Positions 1-8,097 of a stretch of 30,672 bases of DNA are shown here, piece after piece. The DNA lies in contig CAYULA010000043.1 of the NCBI GenBank assembly GCA_964445525.1, positions 1 through 30,672 on the forward strand. The letters are read 5' to 3'. The position numbers and the translations under genes are program-made. A model generated the notes under the pieces. It was not told where the DNA came from and ran no database searches. It saw only the letters and a program-made list of their open reading frames with translations. Origin of the DNA: Penumbrarchaeum sp964445525 (GTDB taxonomy: Archaea; Thermoplasmatota; Penumbrarchaeia; Penumbrarchaeales; Penumbrarchaeaceae). How positions within the stretch are numbered: the stretch's first letter is position 1; each line of letters begins with the position of its first letter.

Positions 1-54
1 GGTACCGATAGGCCAGTGTACAAATTCTCTATGCAAAAACTGGTGAACTACTGA
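1..54 (+). CDS. Possible C-terminal tail of an upstream gene (partial)
   Basis: Frame 1 is open from the window edge to a TGA at 52-54. It would encode a 17-residue tail ending in VYKFSMQKLVNY, while the other two plus-strand frames close earlier. The next gene starts at 113 on the same strand. The tail is too short for a family call, and an open stretch of this length is weak evidence on its own. The context suggests another surface-sugar gene, but that is inference. Confidence 0.3.
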   Translation, partial: GTDRPVYKFSMQKLVNY

Positions 55-112
55 TATCATCATTTATGAAACTTCATACTAAGTCTATTTTATATGAAAC
101 CCCTTTTAGGAT

Positions 113-967
113 ATGGATAAACTCAGTATCCTGATTAGTTCCTACAATCGCCATGATATAATCTATAAATCCATTAAATCAATATTGAATTCAAATATTC
201 CCCGATGTTTGGAAATTGAGGTGATCATAGTTGACGATTGTTCAAATGAAAAGACCTGGAATGAAATCGAAAGATTCAAACATGATCCAAGATTCATAAT
301 ACATAGAAATGAAAAAAGGAAAGGAACAGGTGGAGAAAACTGGAATAAAGCCTTCGAATTGAGCTCAGGAAATATTATTACGAATAATGAGGATGATATG
401 ATCTGGCATGAGGATTATATCAAAATTCTCTATAATGAGCTAAAAGAACATGATAAATATACATGTCTTTTCGGAATGTATATTCAAACAGAGGATTCCG
501 ATAATCTCAGGCCTCCAAAAACCCAGCCCAAGGATCCATATCCCGACTATGGTCTTCTCACCGGAATACCAAGAAAAAAATCCATCATCCCTTCGGAGCA
601 TGTATGCCACAATCAGTATTTTTGCAGGAGGGAATTCTTTGAAGGGCTTGATGAATTGTGGCCTACCCTTGTGAAAGGTTCGGGGCTTAGGGAAGAGGAT
701 GATCTTTTCTTGCGAACATTGAAGTTGAAACCGAAGAGAAAATATCTCGCTGTACCTTCTGCGTATCTATGGCATATATATAGGGCACCTGGAGGGTACC
801 ACCTTGACAAGAAGAGATCCGAGAAAAACAACCATTTGAGCCACAAGATTTTTTTAAAAAGGAATTTCGGAAATCGATATTATTACATGATCGTATTCTA
901 TCATATTCATAGTAAAATAAAAACATTAAAAGAAAAATTGGGAAGAATAAAAAACAAGTTATTTTAG
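113..967 (+). CDS. Family 2 glycosyltransferase
   Basis: This probably transfers a sugar from a nucleotide-sugar donor onto a lipid or protein acceptor at the inner face of the membrane. The 284-residue product begins SILISSYNRHD, the usual GT-A/GT2 opening. It has the first acidic pair in VIIVDDCS (about residues 38-44) and an acidic metal-binding triad at NNEDDM (about 91-96), where the family usually has DXD. It has no transmembrane segment, and the C-terminus is strongly basic. The ATG at 113 follows a TATA-like stretch at 85-99, so the message probably has little or no leader. A GT4 gene follows 25 bp downstream, which suggests a surface-glycan or N-glycan cluster. Codon use is A/T-rich compared with the housekeeping genes. 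The family is secure but the substrate is unknown. Confidence 0.85.
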   Translation: MDKLSILISSYNRHDIIYKSIKSILNSNIPRCLEIEVIIVDDCSNEKTWNEIERFKHDPRFIIHRNEKRKGTGGENWNKAFELSSGNIITNNEDDMIWHEDYIKILYNELKEHDKYTCLFGMYIQTEDSDNLRPPKTQPKDPYPDYGLLTGIPRKKSIIPSEHVCHNQYFCRREFFEGLDELWPTLVKGSGLREEDDLFLRTLKLKPKRKYLAVPSAYLWHIYRAPGGYHLDKKRSEKNNHLSHKIFLKRNFGNRYYYMIVFYHIHSKIKTLKEKLGRIKNKLF

Positions 968-992
968 AAAAAATAGGCCGGTGTTAAATCAT

Positions 993-2096
993 ATGAAGAT
1001 AGGCATCCTCCATGCATCCATCACGGAAGGAAACAATGGCTCAGAGAAGCTCGTCTACGAGATGGCAAAGCAGTGGGGATCAAAGATATACACATGCGAT
1101 TTCAAGAAAAGCATGGAGGACTCCTATCCCGGAATCTCGGATATGGTGGTGGTCAAACAAATTAATCATCCTACCTCTTTCACAAGGAGAGAATTCGAGA
1201 TCCGAAAGGCGATGACCGAAAGAAAGGATGTTGATGCTGATTTCATAATTTACTCCACACCGATGCCATGTTACAGGATCCGAAAGGACCGGACCCCTTA
1301 CCTTTATTTTTGCCACACACCGGAAAGAGGATTCTTCGACCTGAAAGAGATGGTGAGAGAGGAGATGAAGACCTGGGGTTTCCCAAAATATCAGATAGCC
1401 TCCCTCCTTTTCAATTACAGGAAATATCTTGACAGGAAGCTCTTTACAGAAATCGTCAATCCCGGTCAGGTGGTAACCAACTCGGAACTGATTAGAAGGA
1501 GATATGAAAGCTCTTACGGACACAAACCGAGAAGAGCGGTTGGTGCACCGGTGGATACAAAGAGATTCAAGAACAGGCCCTCCGAAAATTTCTACCTCAC
1601 CTCAGGAGGATTGAGACCCAATAAAAGGGTTGAGTGGCAGATAAGAGCAATCGCGGGAACCGGACAAAAACTGAAGATAGCCGGAGATGGAGCTCAAAGA
1701 AAAAAGTTAGAGGCTTTGGCCAGGGACCTTGAAGCTGATGTGGATTTTCTGGGAAGGGTTTCAGAAGAGGAATTGATCGATCTGTATTCCAGATGCAAAG
1801 CCTTCATCTTTTCAGCGGTTGAGGAGGATTTCGGAATGGTTCCGATAGAGGCGATGGCCTCGGGTAAACCGGTTTTCTGTGTTAAGGAGGGGGGGCCGCT
1901 CGAATACCTGGATGAGAAGGTTGCCTTCTTTTTTGAAGATATTGAGGGCCTTCAGAGATTGATTAAAAATACCAGTATCGAGGTTCTGGAATCGATGAAG
2001 GACTCCTGTATGAAAAGAGCGATGCTATATGATACTAGAATAGTCTCCGATCGGATCCTTTCCGAGATCAAAGGCGTTTTGAATGATTTCTACTGA
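993..2096 (+). CDS. Family 4 glycosyltransferase
   Basis: This is a GT-B fold, retaining glycosyltransferase of 367 residues from the chosen start. The N-terminal domain begins MKIGILHASITEG with a GNNGSEKL loop. The C-terminal domain carries LTSGGLRPNKR (donor-site strand) and the family signature EEDFGMVPIEAMASGKPV, which contains the E-x7-E pair. The frame extends up to a GTG at 981, but the ATG at 993 gives the canonical beta-strand start and is preferred. The HTPERGFFD segment resembles GT4 enzymes that add mannose or related sugars, so a mannosyltransferase role is possible but unproven. It follows the GT2 gene on the same strand and converges on serA. The cluster probably builds a surface or N-linked glycan. 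Confidence 0.85.
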   Translation: MKIGILHASITEGNNGSEKLVYEMAKQWGSKIYTCDFKKSMEDSYPGISDMVVVKQINHPTSFTRREFEIRKAMTERKDVDADFIIYSTPMPCYRIRKDRTPYLYFCHTPERGFFDLKEMVREEMKTWGFPKYQIASLLFNYRKYLDRKLFTEIVNPGQVVTNSELIRRRYESSYGHKPRRAVGAPVDTKRFKNRPSENFYLTSGGLRPNKRVEWQIRAIAGTGQKLKIAGDGAQRKKLEALARDLEADVDFLGRVSEEELIDLYSRCKAFIFSAVEEDFGMVPIEAMASGKPVFCVKEGGPLEYLDEKVAFFFEDIEGLQRLIKNTSIEVLESMKDSCMKRAMLYDTRIVSDRILSEIKGVLNDFY

Positions 2097-2153
2097 TATG
2101 AAATATCGATATGCAAAAAGGAGAAGCCTTCCTTTATCCAATTTCAGGAATTC

Positions 2154-3089
2154 TTACTTGTTAACCCAGAATTGAGGTGTTTCTCCCTTCAGTCCCATTA
2201 TGACCTGCTCTGCTACCATGGTCCCGGCTTTCAACTGCGCATCTTTGGTGCTTGCCCCGATATGAGGGGTAAAAGTGATGTTTTCCAGCTCTGCGAGCCT
2301 GGTCTCACCCGGAGGCTCGGTCTCGAAAACGTCCAAACCCGCTCCGGCTATCTTGCCCTCCTTCAGGGCATAATAGAGGGCCTCCTCATCCACTACTCCT
2401 CCTCTTGCGCAGTTGATCAAATAGGCTGAATCTTTCATTATTTCGAACTGGTCGGTGGAGACCATATGCCTGGTCGATTCATTTAGGGCAACATGCAGGG
2501 AGATGAAATCGGACCTTTTCAAGATCTCTTCCAGGTCCAGAAGTTCGATTCCTGACTTCTTTGCGATCTCCTGAGGCAGGAAGGGATCAAAACCTATCGT
2601 TTTCATTCCGAATGCCTGTGCTCTCTTTGCTAGGGCCTGTCCTATCCTTCCGCATCCTACTATTCCTATGGTCTTTCCATCCAGTTCCACACCTTTAAGC
2701 TGTTTTTTCAGCCACTTTCCTTCCTTTATTCCTGTGCTGCCCCTCACAATCCCTCTTGAAAGAGCAAGCATGTGGCTGAAGGCCAGTTCCGCAACGGAGA
2801 GTGTGGAACCCGATGGTGCATTTACTACCTTGATGCCTTTTTCCTTTGCATATTCGATGTCAATATTATCAACACCGATCCCGGCTCTGCCTATCACCTT
2901 AAGATTTGATGCATTGTCAAGAACCTCTTTCCTCAGTTTGGTCTTTGATCTGACAAGAATTGCGTCATAAGCGCCAATCATTTCAATAAGTTCCTCTGGT
3001 GTGGGTTCGGCCTCATCAACCTCGTGACCTGCCCCCTCCAGCATCTTTACCGCTTCTTTTGCAATACCATCTGTGACAAGAACCTTCAT
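2154..3089 (-). CDS. serA: D-3-phosphoglycerate dehydrogenase, short form without ACT domain
   Basis: This oxidises 3-phosphoglycerate with NAD+, the first step of serine synthesis. The 311-residue product has the D-2-hydroxyacid dehydrogenase layout. The substrate domain opens MKVLVTDGI, and GRAGIGVDN lies near residue 70. The Rossmann motif GIVGCGRIG is near 142-150. The catalytic Arg is in CARGGVV (about 229), the Glu in FETEPP (about 258), and the His in TPHIGAST (about 276). The frame reads upstream to 3194, but the ATG at 3089 matches the family start and has a GAGGT ribosome binding site. It lacks the C-terminal regulatory domains of the roughly 525-residue methanogen enzymes, so feedback by serine through ACT is not expected. 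Another 2-hydroxyacid substrate cannot be excluded. Pelota lies 94 bp upstream on the same strand. Confidence 0.85.
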   Translation of the reverse strand: MKVLVTDGIAKEAVKMLEGAGHEVDEAEPTPEELIEMIGAYDAILVRSKTKLRKEVLDNASNLKVIGRAGIGVDNIDIEYAKEKGIKVVNAPSGSTLSVAELAFSHMLALSRGIVRGSTGIKEGKWLKKQLKGVELDGKTIGIVGCGRIGQALAKRAQAFGMKTIGFDPFLPQEIAKKSGIELLDLEEILKRSDFISLHVALNESTRHMVSTDQFEIMKDSAYLINCARGGVVDEEALYYALKEGKIAGAGLDVFETEPPGETRLAELENITFTPHIGASTKDAQLKAGTMVAEQVIMGLKGETPQFWVNK

Positions 3090-3096
3090 GTTTCCA

Positions 3097-3111
3097 ACCT
3101 CGGCTTGAGGT
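3097..3111 (-). promoter_or_regulatory. Hairpin that would sequester the serA ribosome binding site
   Basis: On the minus strand ACCTC and GAGGT are separated by five bases. The second arm is the serA ribosome binding site, which lies just before the ATG at 3089. A 5-bp stem would hide the site in the RNA. A stem this short is weak by itself, and an effect on translation is inference. Confidence 0.3.
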
Positions 3112-3183
3112 ACATTAAAGACCGATATTAAACTAACCCTTTCGGAATGGCTGTGACGGAACAATGCATGAAAATGGCGGCGA

Positions 3184-4230
3184 TCAAACCTCAAATCTTA
3201 GAAGGGCTGCCGCGCCACCGATCTTATCTAGCATTTCCCCACCTTCATGAGAAGTTGATATCACTTGGTGATTGGCCCCAGTTTTGGAAGACAGGTCCAT
3301 CAATTCCTTGCCCTTCTCTGTTCTGAAGAGCGTTTCCGTAAGGATCAGTTTTTCCACAGCTCCCATGGTCAACGACCTTTTCACCTGGTCTATTCCATAG
3401 GTAACCCTTTCATTTTTTCCAATACGAGACATGAGGTCATCGATCACGTCGGATTCCCTTGCATATCTCAGTTTTTCCAGAAGTGGGCCGATGCCCTCTC
3501 CCCTGGTAAATGCCTCTTTCAAACCTGTTTTCCCGGAAGAAGAAGATGAAATGATGTAAATTTCATTTGAAGAGATATCCTTCAATTTTCTTATCTCCTT
3601 CCCCACTATCTCCTTCAGGAATCCCGGACCTGTGACGATTATGGGGATGTTCTCCGATAGATTTATTGAAACAAGTTCTATAGCCTCTTTTACAAGTACC
3701 TGCCATCTATCCTTGGTGGGGTATCTTTTTCCTCCTGGTCCGGCAAATACTTTCCCCAGAGGTTCGAGTCCGTAGTCCCTTAACCGGAATAATTCCGCAG
3801 ATTCATCATCAATGGTAAGAGCAATCGCTTTGGGAATTTTGGAGGACCTTTCCGCTTCCTCAAGCAATTTCACATCATGTTCCGTGATGGATGATTTCCA
3901 GATATCCAGATTGGTTCCGGGTTCCACATTAAGTGTATGATGACCCGATATATCCGGAGGACCTTCGATTATTGTTCCTTTCAGCCGGAGAGCATCGGTA
4001 AAAGGATGGAATTCTATTTCGAGGACCTCGATCTTGAGATAGATTTTAACCCTGGGTTGAGCATCCGCCCTTATCTGGTCGTCTCTGGATTCCAGCTTTC
4101 TGTCGGTCAGCGATCCTGCAATATCCGAAGGGGCGATAATCTGATAGAGATACCACATATCGTCCCTGTCGGTGATTCGGATATTGTATCTGCCGACTTC
4201 ATCCTCTTTTTCGATTATATGCAAGTTCAC
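3184..4230 (-). CDS. pelA: Pelota (Dom34), stalled-ribosome rescue factor
   Basis: Pelota enters the A site of stalled ribosomes and, with aEF1A and ABCE1 in archaea, splits the subunits for mRNA quality control. The 348-residue length is normal for archaeal Pelota. The N-terminal Sm-like domain includes DDMWYLYQIIAPSD and the strand KGTIIEGP. The central domain begins AIALTIDDESAELFRLRDYG (about residues 135-154). The C-terminal L7Ae-like domain ends with GTNLDIWKSS-type core features preserved upstream and a GGAAALLRF tail. The start is GTG at 4230. It has no good ribosome binding site, and an A/T-rich promoter stretch lies upstream, so it is probably leaderless. It is divergent from archease across 62 bp. 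Confidence 0.95.
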   Translation of the reverse strand: MNLHIIEKEDEVGRYNIRITDRDDMWYLYQIIAPSDIAGSLTDRKLESRDDQIRADAQPRVKIYLKIEVLEIEFHPFTDALRLKGTIIEGPPDISGHHTLNVEPGTNLDIWKSSITEHDVKLLEEAERSSKIPKAIALTIDDESAELFRLRDYGLEPLGKVFAGPGGKRYPTKDRWQVLVKEAIELVSINLSENIPIIVTGPGFLKEIVGKEIRKLKDISSNEIYIISSSSSGKTGLKEAFTRGEGIGPLLEKLRYARESDVIDDLMSRIGKNERVTYGIDQVKRSLTMGAVEKLILTETLFRTEKGKELMDLSSKTGANHQVISTSHEGGEMLDKIGGAAALLRFEV

Positions 4231-4256
4231 ACCTTATAATGCACCGTGTAGTGGGG

Positions 4257-4272
4257 AATATACTTTTTAAAT
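4257..4272 (+). promoter_or_regulatory. TATA-like box for archease (shared Pelota/archease gap)
   Basis: The run AATATACTTTTTAAAT lies about 25-30 bp before the ATG at 4293, which is the spacing expected for a leaderless archaeal transcript. The same A/T stretch, read on the other strand, is also close to the right distance for Pelota, so the two divergent genes may share this short promoter region. Confidence 0.55.
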
Positions 4273-4292
4273 GATTTGTAATTAAGCTCCCT

Positions 4293-4745
4293 ATGGTAGT
4301 TTCTTACAAACCCGATCTGAGTTCAGTGGAATACCAGGAACATACCGCCGATCTGTGGATAGAATCAAACGGCAAGGACGTTGGATCAATGATGAAAAAC
4401 CTCTGCGAAGGACTTTACGGAGTGATATCTCAGGAGTTCATCTTGAAAAATGAAGGTAAAGAATACGAGATGATGTTCGATTCCAATGACATGGAAACCT
4501 CGATGGTTGACATGCTAAATGAACTGTTGTTCATTTTTGATGCTGAAGGAGCGGTGATCAGGGGCCTAACGTTCGATACGAAATTAAATGATCATTCGAG
4601 CAATATTTTACTCAAGGGGTTCAAGCATCTCTACACAATTCCGGAAGGAAAAGGAGGAATGGAGGTGAAAGCCGTAACATACCATGGAGTTGAAATAAAA
4701 ACTGCCTCCGGAGGAATAAATGGTAAGGTGCTTGTCGATCTCTGA
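4293..4745 (+). CDS. Archease, cofactor of the RtcB tRNA ligase
   Basis: Archease is a small metal-binding protein that speeds the guanylylation and turnover of RtcB, the ligase that joins tRNA halves after intron removal. The 150-residue product shows the N-terminal signature EYQEHTADLWIE, whose Asp belongs to the metal site. It also has the conserved C-terminal strand VKAVTYHGVEI and ends in VLVDL, as the family does. Its length is typical (about 140-150). The ATG at 4293 follows a TATA-like box by about 26 bp, so the message is probably leaderless. No rtcB lies in this window. Divergence from Pelota places two RNA-surveillance or RNA-repair functions side by side. Confidence 0.93.
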   Translation: MVVSYKPDLSSVEYQEHTADLWIESNGKDVGSMMKNLCEGLYGVISQEFILKNEGKEYEMMFDSNDMETSMVDMLNELLFIFDAEGAVIRGLTFDTKLNDHSSNILLKGFKHLYTIPEGKGGMEVKAVTYHGVEIKTASGGINGKVLVDL

Positions 4746-4835
4746 TTTTTTACCCGGGGACCTCCCCTACTTCAATTAAATACTTAAAAAAGAATAACCA
4801 TCTCCATCATATCCAAAGGGGAATGGGATCGGAAA

Positions 4836-5753
4836 ATGGTCTTCGACAGATCTCGATGTCACATACCGGCAGAAACGGTCCTTGACGAGAACAACGTCAG
4901 GTGCAAAGGTGATGTGATAATCTCCGACAGATCCAGTTTTTCAAGAAATTTGATCACCGAGGGTAGGGTATTCTTGGGAGAATCCATAGAAATGGAAGGG
5001 GACATAGTTTCCATCGGTGAGATAAGGATTGATAAATCCTCCCGAATTCTGGGAAATGTGACAGGTGATAACGACATATTCATCGGTGAACGATGCAAAA
5101 TTGCCGGGGAATTGGTTGTTGGAAAGAACCTCGAGATCGGCGAAGGAGTGGAGATCGACCCGGAAGCAATTGATTCCAAGGGTAGAGTGAATATTAAAAA
5201 TCCGATCTCTGTAATTGTTTACATACTTCTGTATCTCCTTGAATTGCTTAGGAGGAACGATTCCAAAGAGGTCGAAAATTTTTTCAAAGAGCTCGAGGAG
5301 GGAGAGGAGGAAAATTTCCTGGTCTCTCAGGATTTCACCTACATTCCAAAGGCCAGCCGTATTACAAGAAACGGTTTCCGGATCCCTGGAGACATGAAGA
5401 TCTCGGCCAAATGCCAGGTGGTAGGAGATCTCGATGTGGGCGGAGCGCTTGATATCGGGGAGGAGGTCCAGGTCATCGGGGACATCAATGCCAAAGGTGA
5501 CCTCTATCTGGGGGAAAATGTTGTCATCAACGGCAATATAAGGTCCGAGGGAAGGATCGACATACATCACTCCGCAAGGCTTACAGGAAACCTGAATGGA
5601 ATGTGGATAACAACAACATCGGACACCATTATAGACGGAACCCTCAAAGGAGAGGAGGGAATCAGAATCCTGACCGAAAGCGGCACAGCCGTGGAAGAGA
5701 AGATGGAAAGATTCGAAAGAGGGGTTGACGACCTTGAAGGGATAGTTGACTAA
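4836..5753 (+). CDS. Double-domain bactofilin-like (polymer-forming) protein
   Basis: Bactofilins are right-handed beta-helix proteins that self-assemble into nucleotide-free filaments, often at membranes. The 305-residue product has two blocks of short beta-helix repeats rich in G-D/N-I/V patterns: about residues 10-115 (RVFLGESIEMEGDIVSIGE, IFIGERCKIAGELVVGKN) and about 175-285 (DLDVGGALDIGEEVQVIGD, DLYLGENVVINGNIRSEG). Between them is a hydrophobic stretch, ISVIVYILLYLLELL (about 124-138), that could anchor it to the membrane, followed by an acidic linker. No acyltransferase catalytic motif is visible, which favours a structural role. A TATA-like AATTAAATACTTAAAAAAG lies upstream near 4774-4792. 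A hexapeptide-repeat enzyme remains an alternative. Confidence 0.65.
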   Translation: MVFDRSRCHIPAETVLDENNVRCKGDVIISDRSSFSRNLITEGRVFLGESIEMEGDIVSIGEIRIDKSSRILGNVTGDNDIFIGERCKIAGELVVGKNLEIGEGVEIDPEAIDSKGRVNIKNPISVIVYILLYLLELLRRNDSKEVENFFKELEEGEEENFLVSQDFTYIPKASRITRNGFRIPGDMKISAKCQVVGDLDVGGALDIGEEVQVIGDINAKGDLYLGENVVINGNIRSEGRIDIHHSARLTGNLNGMWITTTSDTIIDGTLKGEEGIRILTESGTAVEEKMERFERGVDDLEGIVD

Positions 5754-5927
5754 CCGATCTCGTATTTTACCATTCTCTCATATTGGAAACCCTATTATAA
5801 CAGATTGTTTTCGGGGTAAGCGGGCAATGATATTTGATTATGAAGTTTAGGTCTTATTTCAGGAAGTTTTAAGACATACCTCGCTATGGGGGGAACAGGC
5901 TCTTAAACGGATGTCGGAGGTCGGCAT

Positions 5928-6989
5928 ATGAAGCTTTCAAAGAACGAAAAAATAATACTCTGGGGGCTTGTAAAATATCCAATGTTGAACGACAGGCAGC
6001 TGTCCGACAAGATTGGAGTAAGGATGTCAACCCTTAATGCCATAAAAAACAAGATGAAAAGGATGGATTTGATCTTCGACAGGATAGTTCCAAATGTCGA
6101 AATAATGGACTACGAGATACTCTCTGTTAACTGGACACAGTTGAGTAGAATTGCTGATAAGGAAAGTGACACGAGTTTTTTAAAAGACCTTTTTTCAAGA
6201 CATCCCAGCACATATACGGTCATGGTTTTCGGTGATACCCTTTTTTATCTTTCACTCTACAAGAATTATACTGATTTCAAGATCGCAGAAGGAGAGGTGA
6301 TCTCTGGTCTTAAGAAGAAGAACCTCTTTGTGGAAAACAGATGGCATTCCACCCTTTACCCGCTGAAGATATCCTCCCTGACAAAGAATTTCGATTATAC
6401 CTCGGTCCTCGAGAGGGCTTTCTCTATTGAACCTCAGGAGGATTTTCAAGCGGAAAATGACGAAAAAAAGTTAAGGAGGGCCAGAGAGAAAATATACCAC
6501 CTCTCCAAAAAAGAGAAGACTATTTTAAAGGGAATCCTTGACGCACCCGATCTTCCCGACAACAAGATTGCAAGCAATCTCGACACAACCAGACAGGCTG
6601 TTGCTAGACACAAGAAGGAATTGCTGGACCTTGGGGTCATCAAGAAAACGAGGGTAATAGACTACGGTAAACTTGGTTTCAACATACTCTGCCTTGTTGA
6701 AGCCTATTATGAAAAGAAGGATCCGCAAACAAGGAAAGGTCCGGATGTCAGCTCGCTTCATCTCCCAAGCTTCTTTGTGGTCTATGGTGATTCGGAAACG
6801 GTTTCATTATCCCTATTCAAGGATTTCGGTCAGTTCACGAAAAGCCGTCAGATGTATACGGAAGCCCTGAAAGAATTTTGCGAATTGAGGAAGGAGCCTT
6901 CAATCAACCTTTTTTCACCAAGGGATACGGTTACTATCAAGCATCAGGAATATCTTCCCCTGATAGAAAAATTCCTGGAAGAAAATTAA
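5928..6989 (+). CDS. Internally duplicated winged-helix regulator (Lrp-like)
   Basis: This is a predicted DNA-binding regulator made of two copies of the same unit. Each of the two halves of the 353 residues starts with a helix-turn-helix: LSKNEKIILWGLVKYP at residue 3 and LSKKEKTILKGILDAP near residue 193. Each then has an alpha/beta sensor-like part carrying matching motifs: VFGDTLFYLSLYKNYTDF near 101 and VYGDSETVSLSLFKDFGQF near 285. The arrangement resembles Lrp/AsnC proteins, but as a covalent pseudo-dimer. No ligand is predictable. The ATG at 5928 has a good GGAGGT ribosome binding site. A 6-bp inverted repeat GTCTTA/TAAGAC near 5852-5875 could be an operator. RadA lies downstream but has its own promoter. 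Confidence 0.65.
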   Translation: MKLSKNEKIILWGLVKYPMLNDRQLSDKIGVRMSTLNAIKNKMKRMDLIFDRIVPNVEIMDYEILSVNWTQLSRIADKESDTSFLKDLFSRHPSTYTVMVFGDTLFYLSLYKNYTDFKIAEGEVISGLKKKNLFVENRWHSTLYPLKISSLTKNFDYTSVLERAFSIEPQEDFQAENDEKKLRRAREKIYHLSKKEKTILKGILDAPDLPDNKIASNLDTTRQAVARHKKELLDLGVIKKTRVIDYGKLGFNILCLVEAYYEKKDPQTRKGPDVSSLHLPSFFVVYGDSETVSLSLFKDFGQFTKSRQMYTEALKEFCELRKEPSINLFSPRDTVTIKHQEYLPLIEKFLEEN

Positions 6990-7030
6990 TTGGACCTATC
7001 ACTTTCACCCATCCCTCTCCGAGGTAAAGG

Positions 7031-7040
7031 GTTTATATTT
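7031..7040 (+). promoter_or_regulatory. TATA-like box of radA
   Basis: GTTTATATTT stands about 40 bp before the radA ATG. Transcription would start near 7062, just before the ribosome binding site GAGGTGA at 7066-7072. So radA probably has a short leader with a ribosome binding site and is transcribed separately from the regulator upstream. Confidence 0.6.
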
Positions 7041-7076
7041 CATTCAGACCGCTATGGTTTCTAATGAGGTGAACGT

Positions 7077-8021
7077 ATGACAGATGAGAAGACTGTTGAG
7101 GATCTCCCGGGCGTCGGACCCGCAACTGCAGAGAAATTAAAGGAGGCGGGTTTCGATGACCTTATGTCCATCGCAGTCTCCTCTCCTTCGGCACTTGTCG
7201 ATGCGGCAGATATCGGGGAGGCCACGGCTTCGAAAATAATAGCCGCGGCCAAAAAATTCGCCGATATCGGAGGTTTTTTGACCGGTGATGTGGTAATGGA
7301 AAAGAGAAGACAGGTAACCAAACTTACAACCGCTTCCAGAGCACTGGACGAACTACTTGGAGGGGGCCTCGAATCCGCCTGCATAACCGAGTTCTATGGA
7401 GAATTCGGTTCCGGAAAAACACAGATAACCCATCAATTATGTGTGAACAACTTCAGGCCTGCCGAAGACGGTGGAAACGAGGCACATTCAATCTATATCG
7501 ATACGGAAAACACCTTCAGACCCGAAAGGATCGTACAGATGGCTGTTGCTTTCGACCTCGACCCAACTGAAGTTCTTCAATCCATCCATGTGGCAAGAGC
7601 CTTCAACTCACATCATCAGATGCTATTGGTGGAAAAAGCAAGGGATATTGCCAAGGAGTTTCCCATCAGATTGATGGTAGTTGATTCTCTAACTGCACAT
7701 TTCAGAGCCGAATATATCGGAAGGGGCGCATTGGCTGAAAGGCAGCAGAAACTCAACAAACATCTTCATTCGATCATGCAGTTTGCAGATCTCAACAAGT
7801 CCGCGATAGCAGTGACAAATCAGGTGGCCGCAAAACCTGACGCGTTTTTCGGAGATCCGACAAGAGCCATAGGGGGCCATGTCCTGGGACATACATCCAC
7901 TTTCAGACTCTACCTACGGAAATCAAAAGGAAACAGGAGAATAGCTCGTTTGATAGACTCCCCGAATTTACCCGAGGGAGAGGCTGTTATCACTATTTCG
8001 GAAGATGGGGTAAGGGATTAG
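7077..8021 (+). CDS. radA: RadA recombinase
   Basis: RadA is the archaeal RecA/Rad51 strand-exchange protein. It forms ATP-dependent filaments on single-stranded DNA for repair and fork restart. The 314-residue product has an N-terminal helix-hairpin-helix domain (VEDLPGVGPATAEKL, residues 7-21), then the linker LTGDVVMEKRRQV. The ATPase core has Walker A GEFGSGKT (108-115) and Walker B LMVVDSLTAHFRAEY (from about 199). AVTNQVAAKPDAFFGDP covers motif C and the start of loop 2. Length and order are standard and no intein interrupts it. The start is set by GAGGTGA four bases before the ATG. It is not RadB, which lacks the N-terminal domain and is shorter. Confidence 0.97.
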   Translation: MTDEKTVEDLPGVGPATAEKLKEAGFDDLMSIAVSSPSALVDAADIGEATASKIIAAAKKFADIGGFLTGDVVMEKRRQVTKLTTASRALDELLGGGLESACITEFYGEFGSGKTQITHQLCVNNFRPAEDGGNEAHSIYIDTENTFRPERIVQMAVAFDLDPTEVLQSIHVARAFNSHHQMLLVEKARDIAKEFPIRLMVVDSLTAHFRAEYIGRGALAERQQKLNKHLHSIMQFADLNKSAIAVTNQVAAKPDAFFGDPTRAIGGHVLGHTSTFRLYLRKSKGNRRIARLIDSPNLPEGEAVITISEDGVRD

Positions 8022-8038
8022 GTCCCGATCCCATCTTC
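8001..8038 (+). repeat. Nested hairpin across the radA stop codon
   Basis: GAAGATGGG (8001-8009) pairs perfectly with CCCATCTTC (8030-8038). Inside it, GGGA (8014-8017) can pair with TCCC (8023-8026). The TAG stop lies in the inner loop. No T-run follows, so it is not a classic intrinsic terminator. It could stabilise the 3' end or be a processing site. Confidence 0.4.
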
Positions 8039-8097
8039 TTCGGATAAAGTATTTCAACATTTTTTGACATAACCCCACTAAAGAAAGGTGATCCAAG

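Noticed and set aside
1080..1523. A 147-codon open frame on the minus strand
   Set aside because: It is antisense to the GT4 gene, which has clear motifs; no separate promoter or ribosome binding site is seen.
2154..3194. Longer serA start at 3194
   Set aside because: It would add 35 residues with no counterpart in the family, overlap Pelota, and ignore the ribosome binding site before the ATG at 3089.
4941..5570. A 209-codon open frame on the minus strand
   Set aside because: It is antisense to the bactofilin-like gene and its product shows no recognisable domain; the plus-strand repeats are clear.
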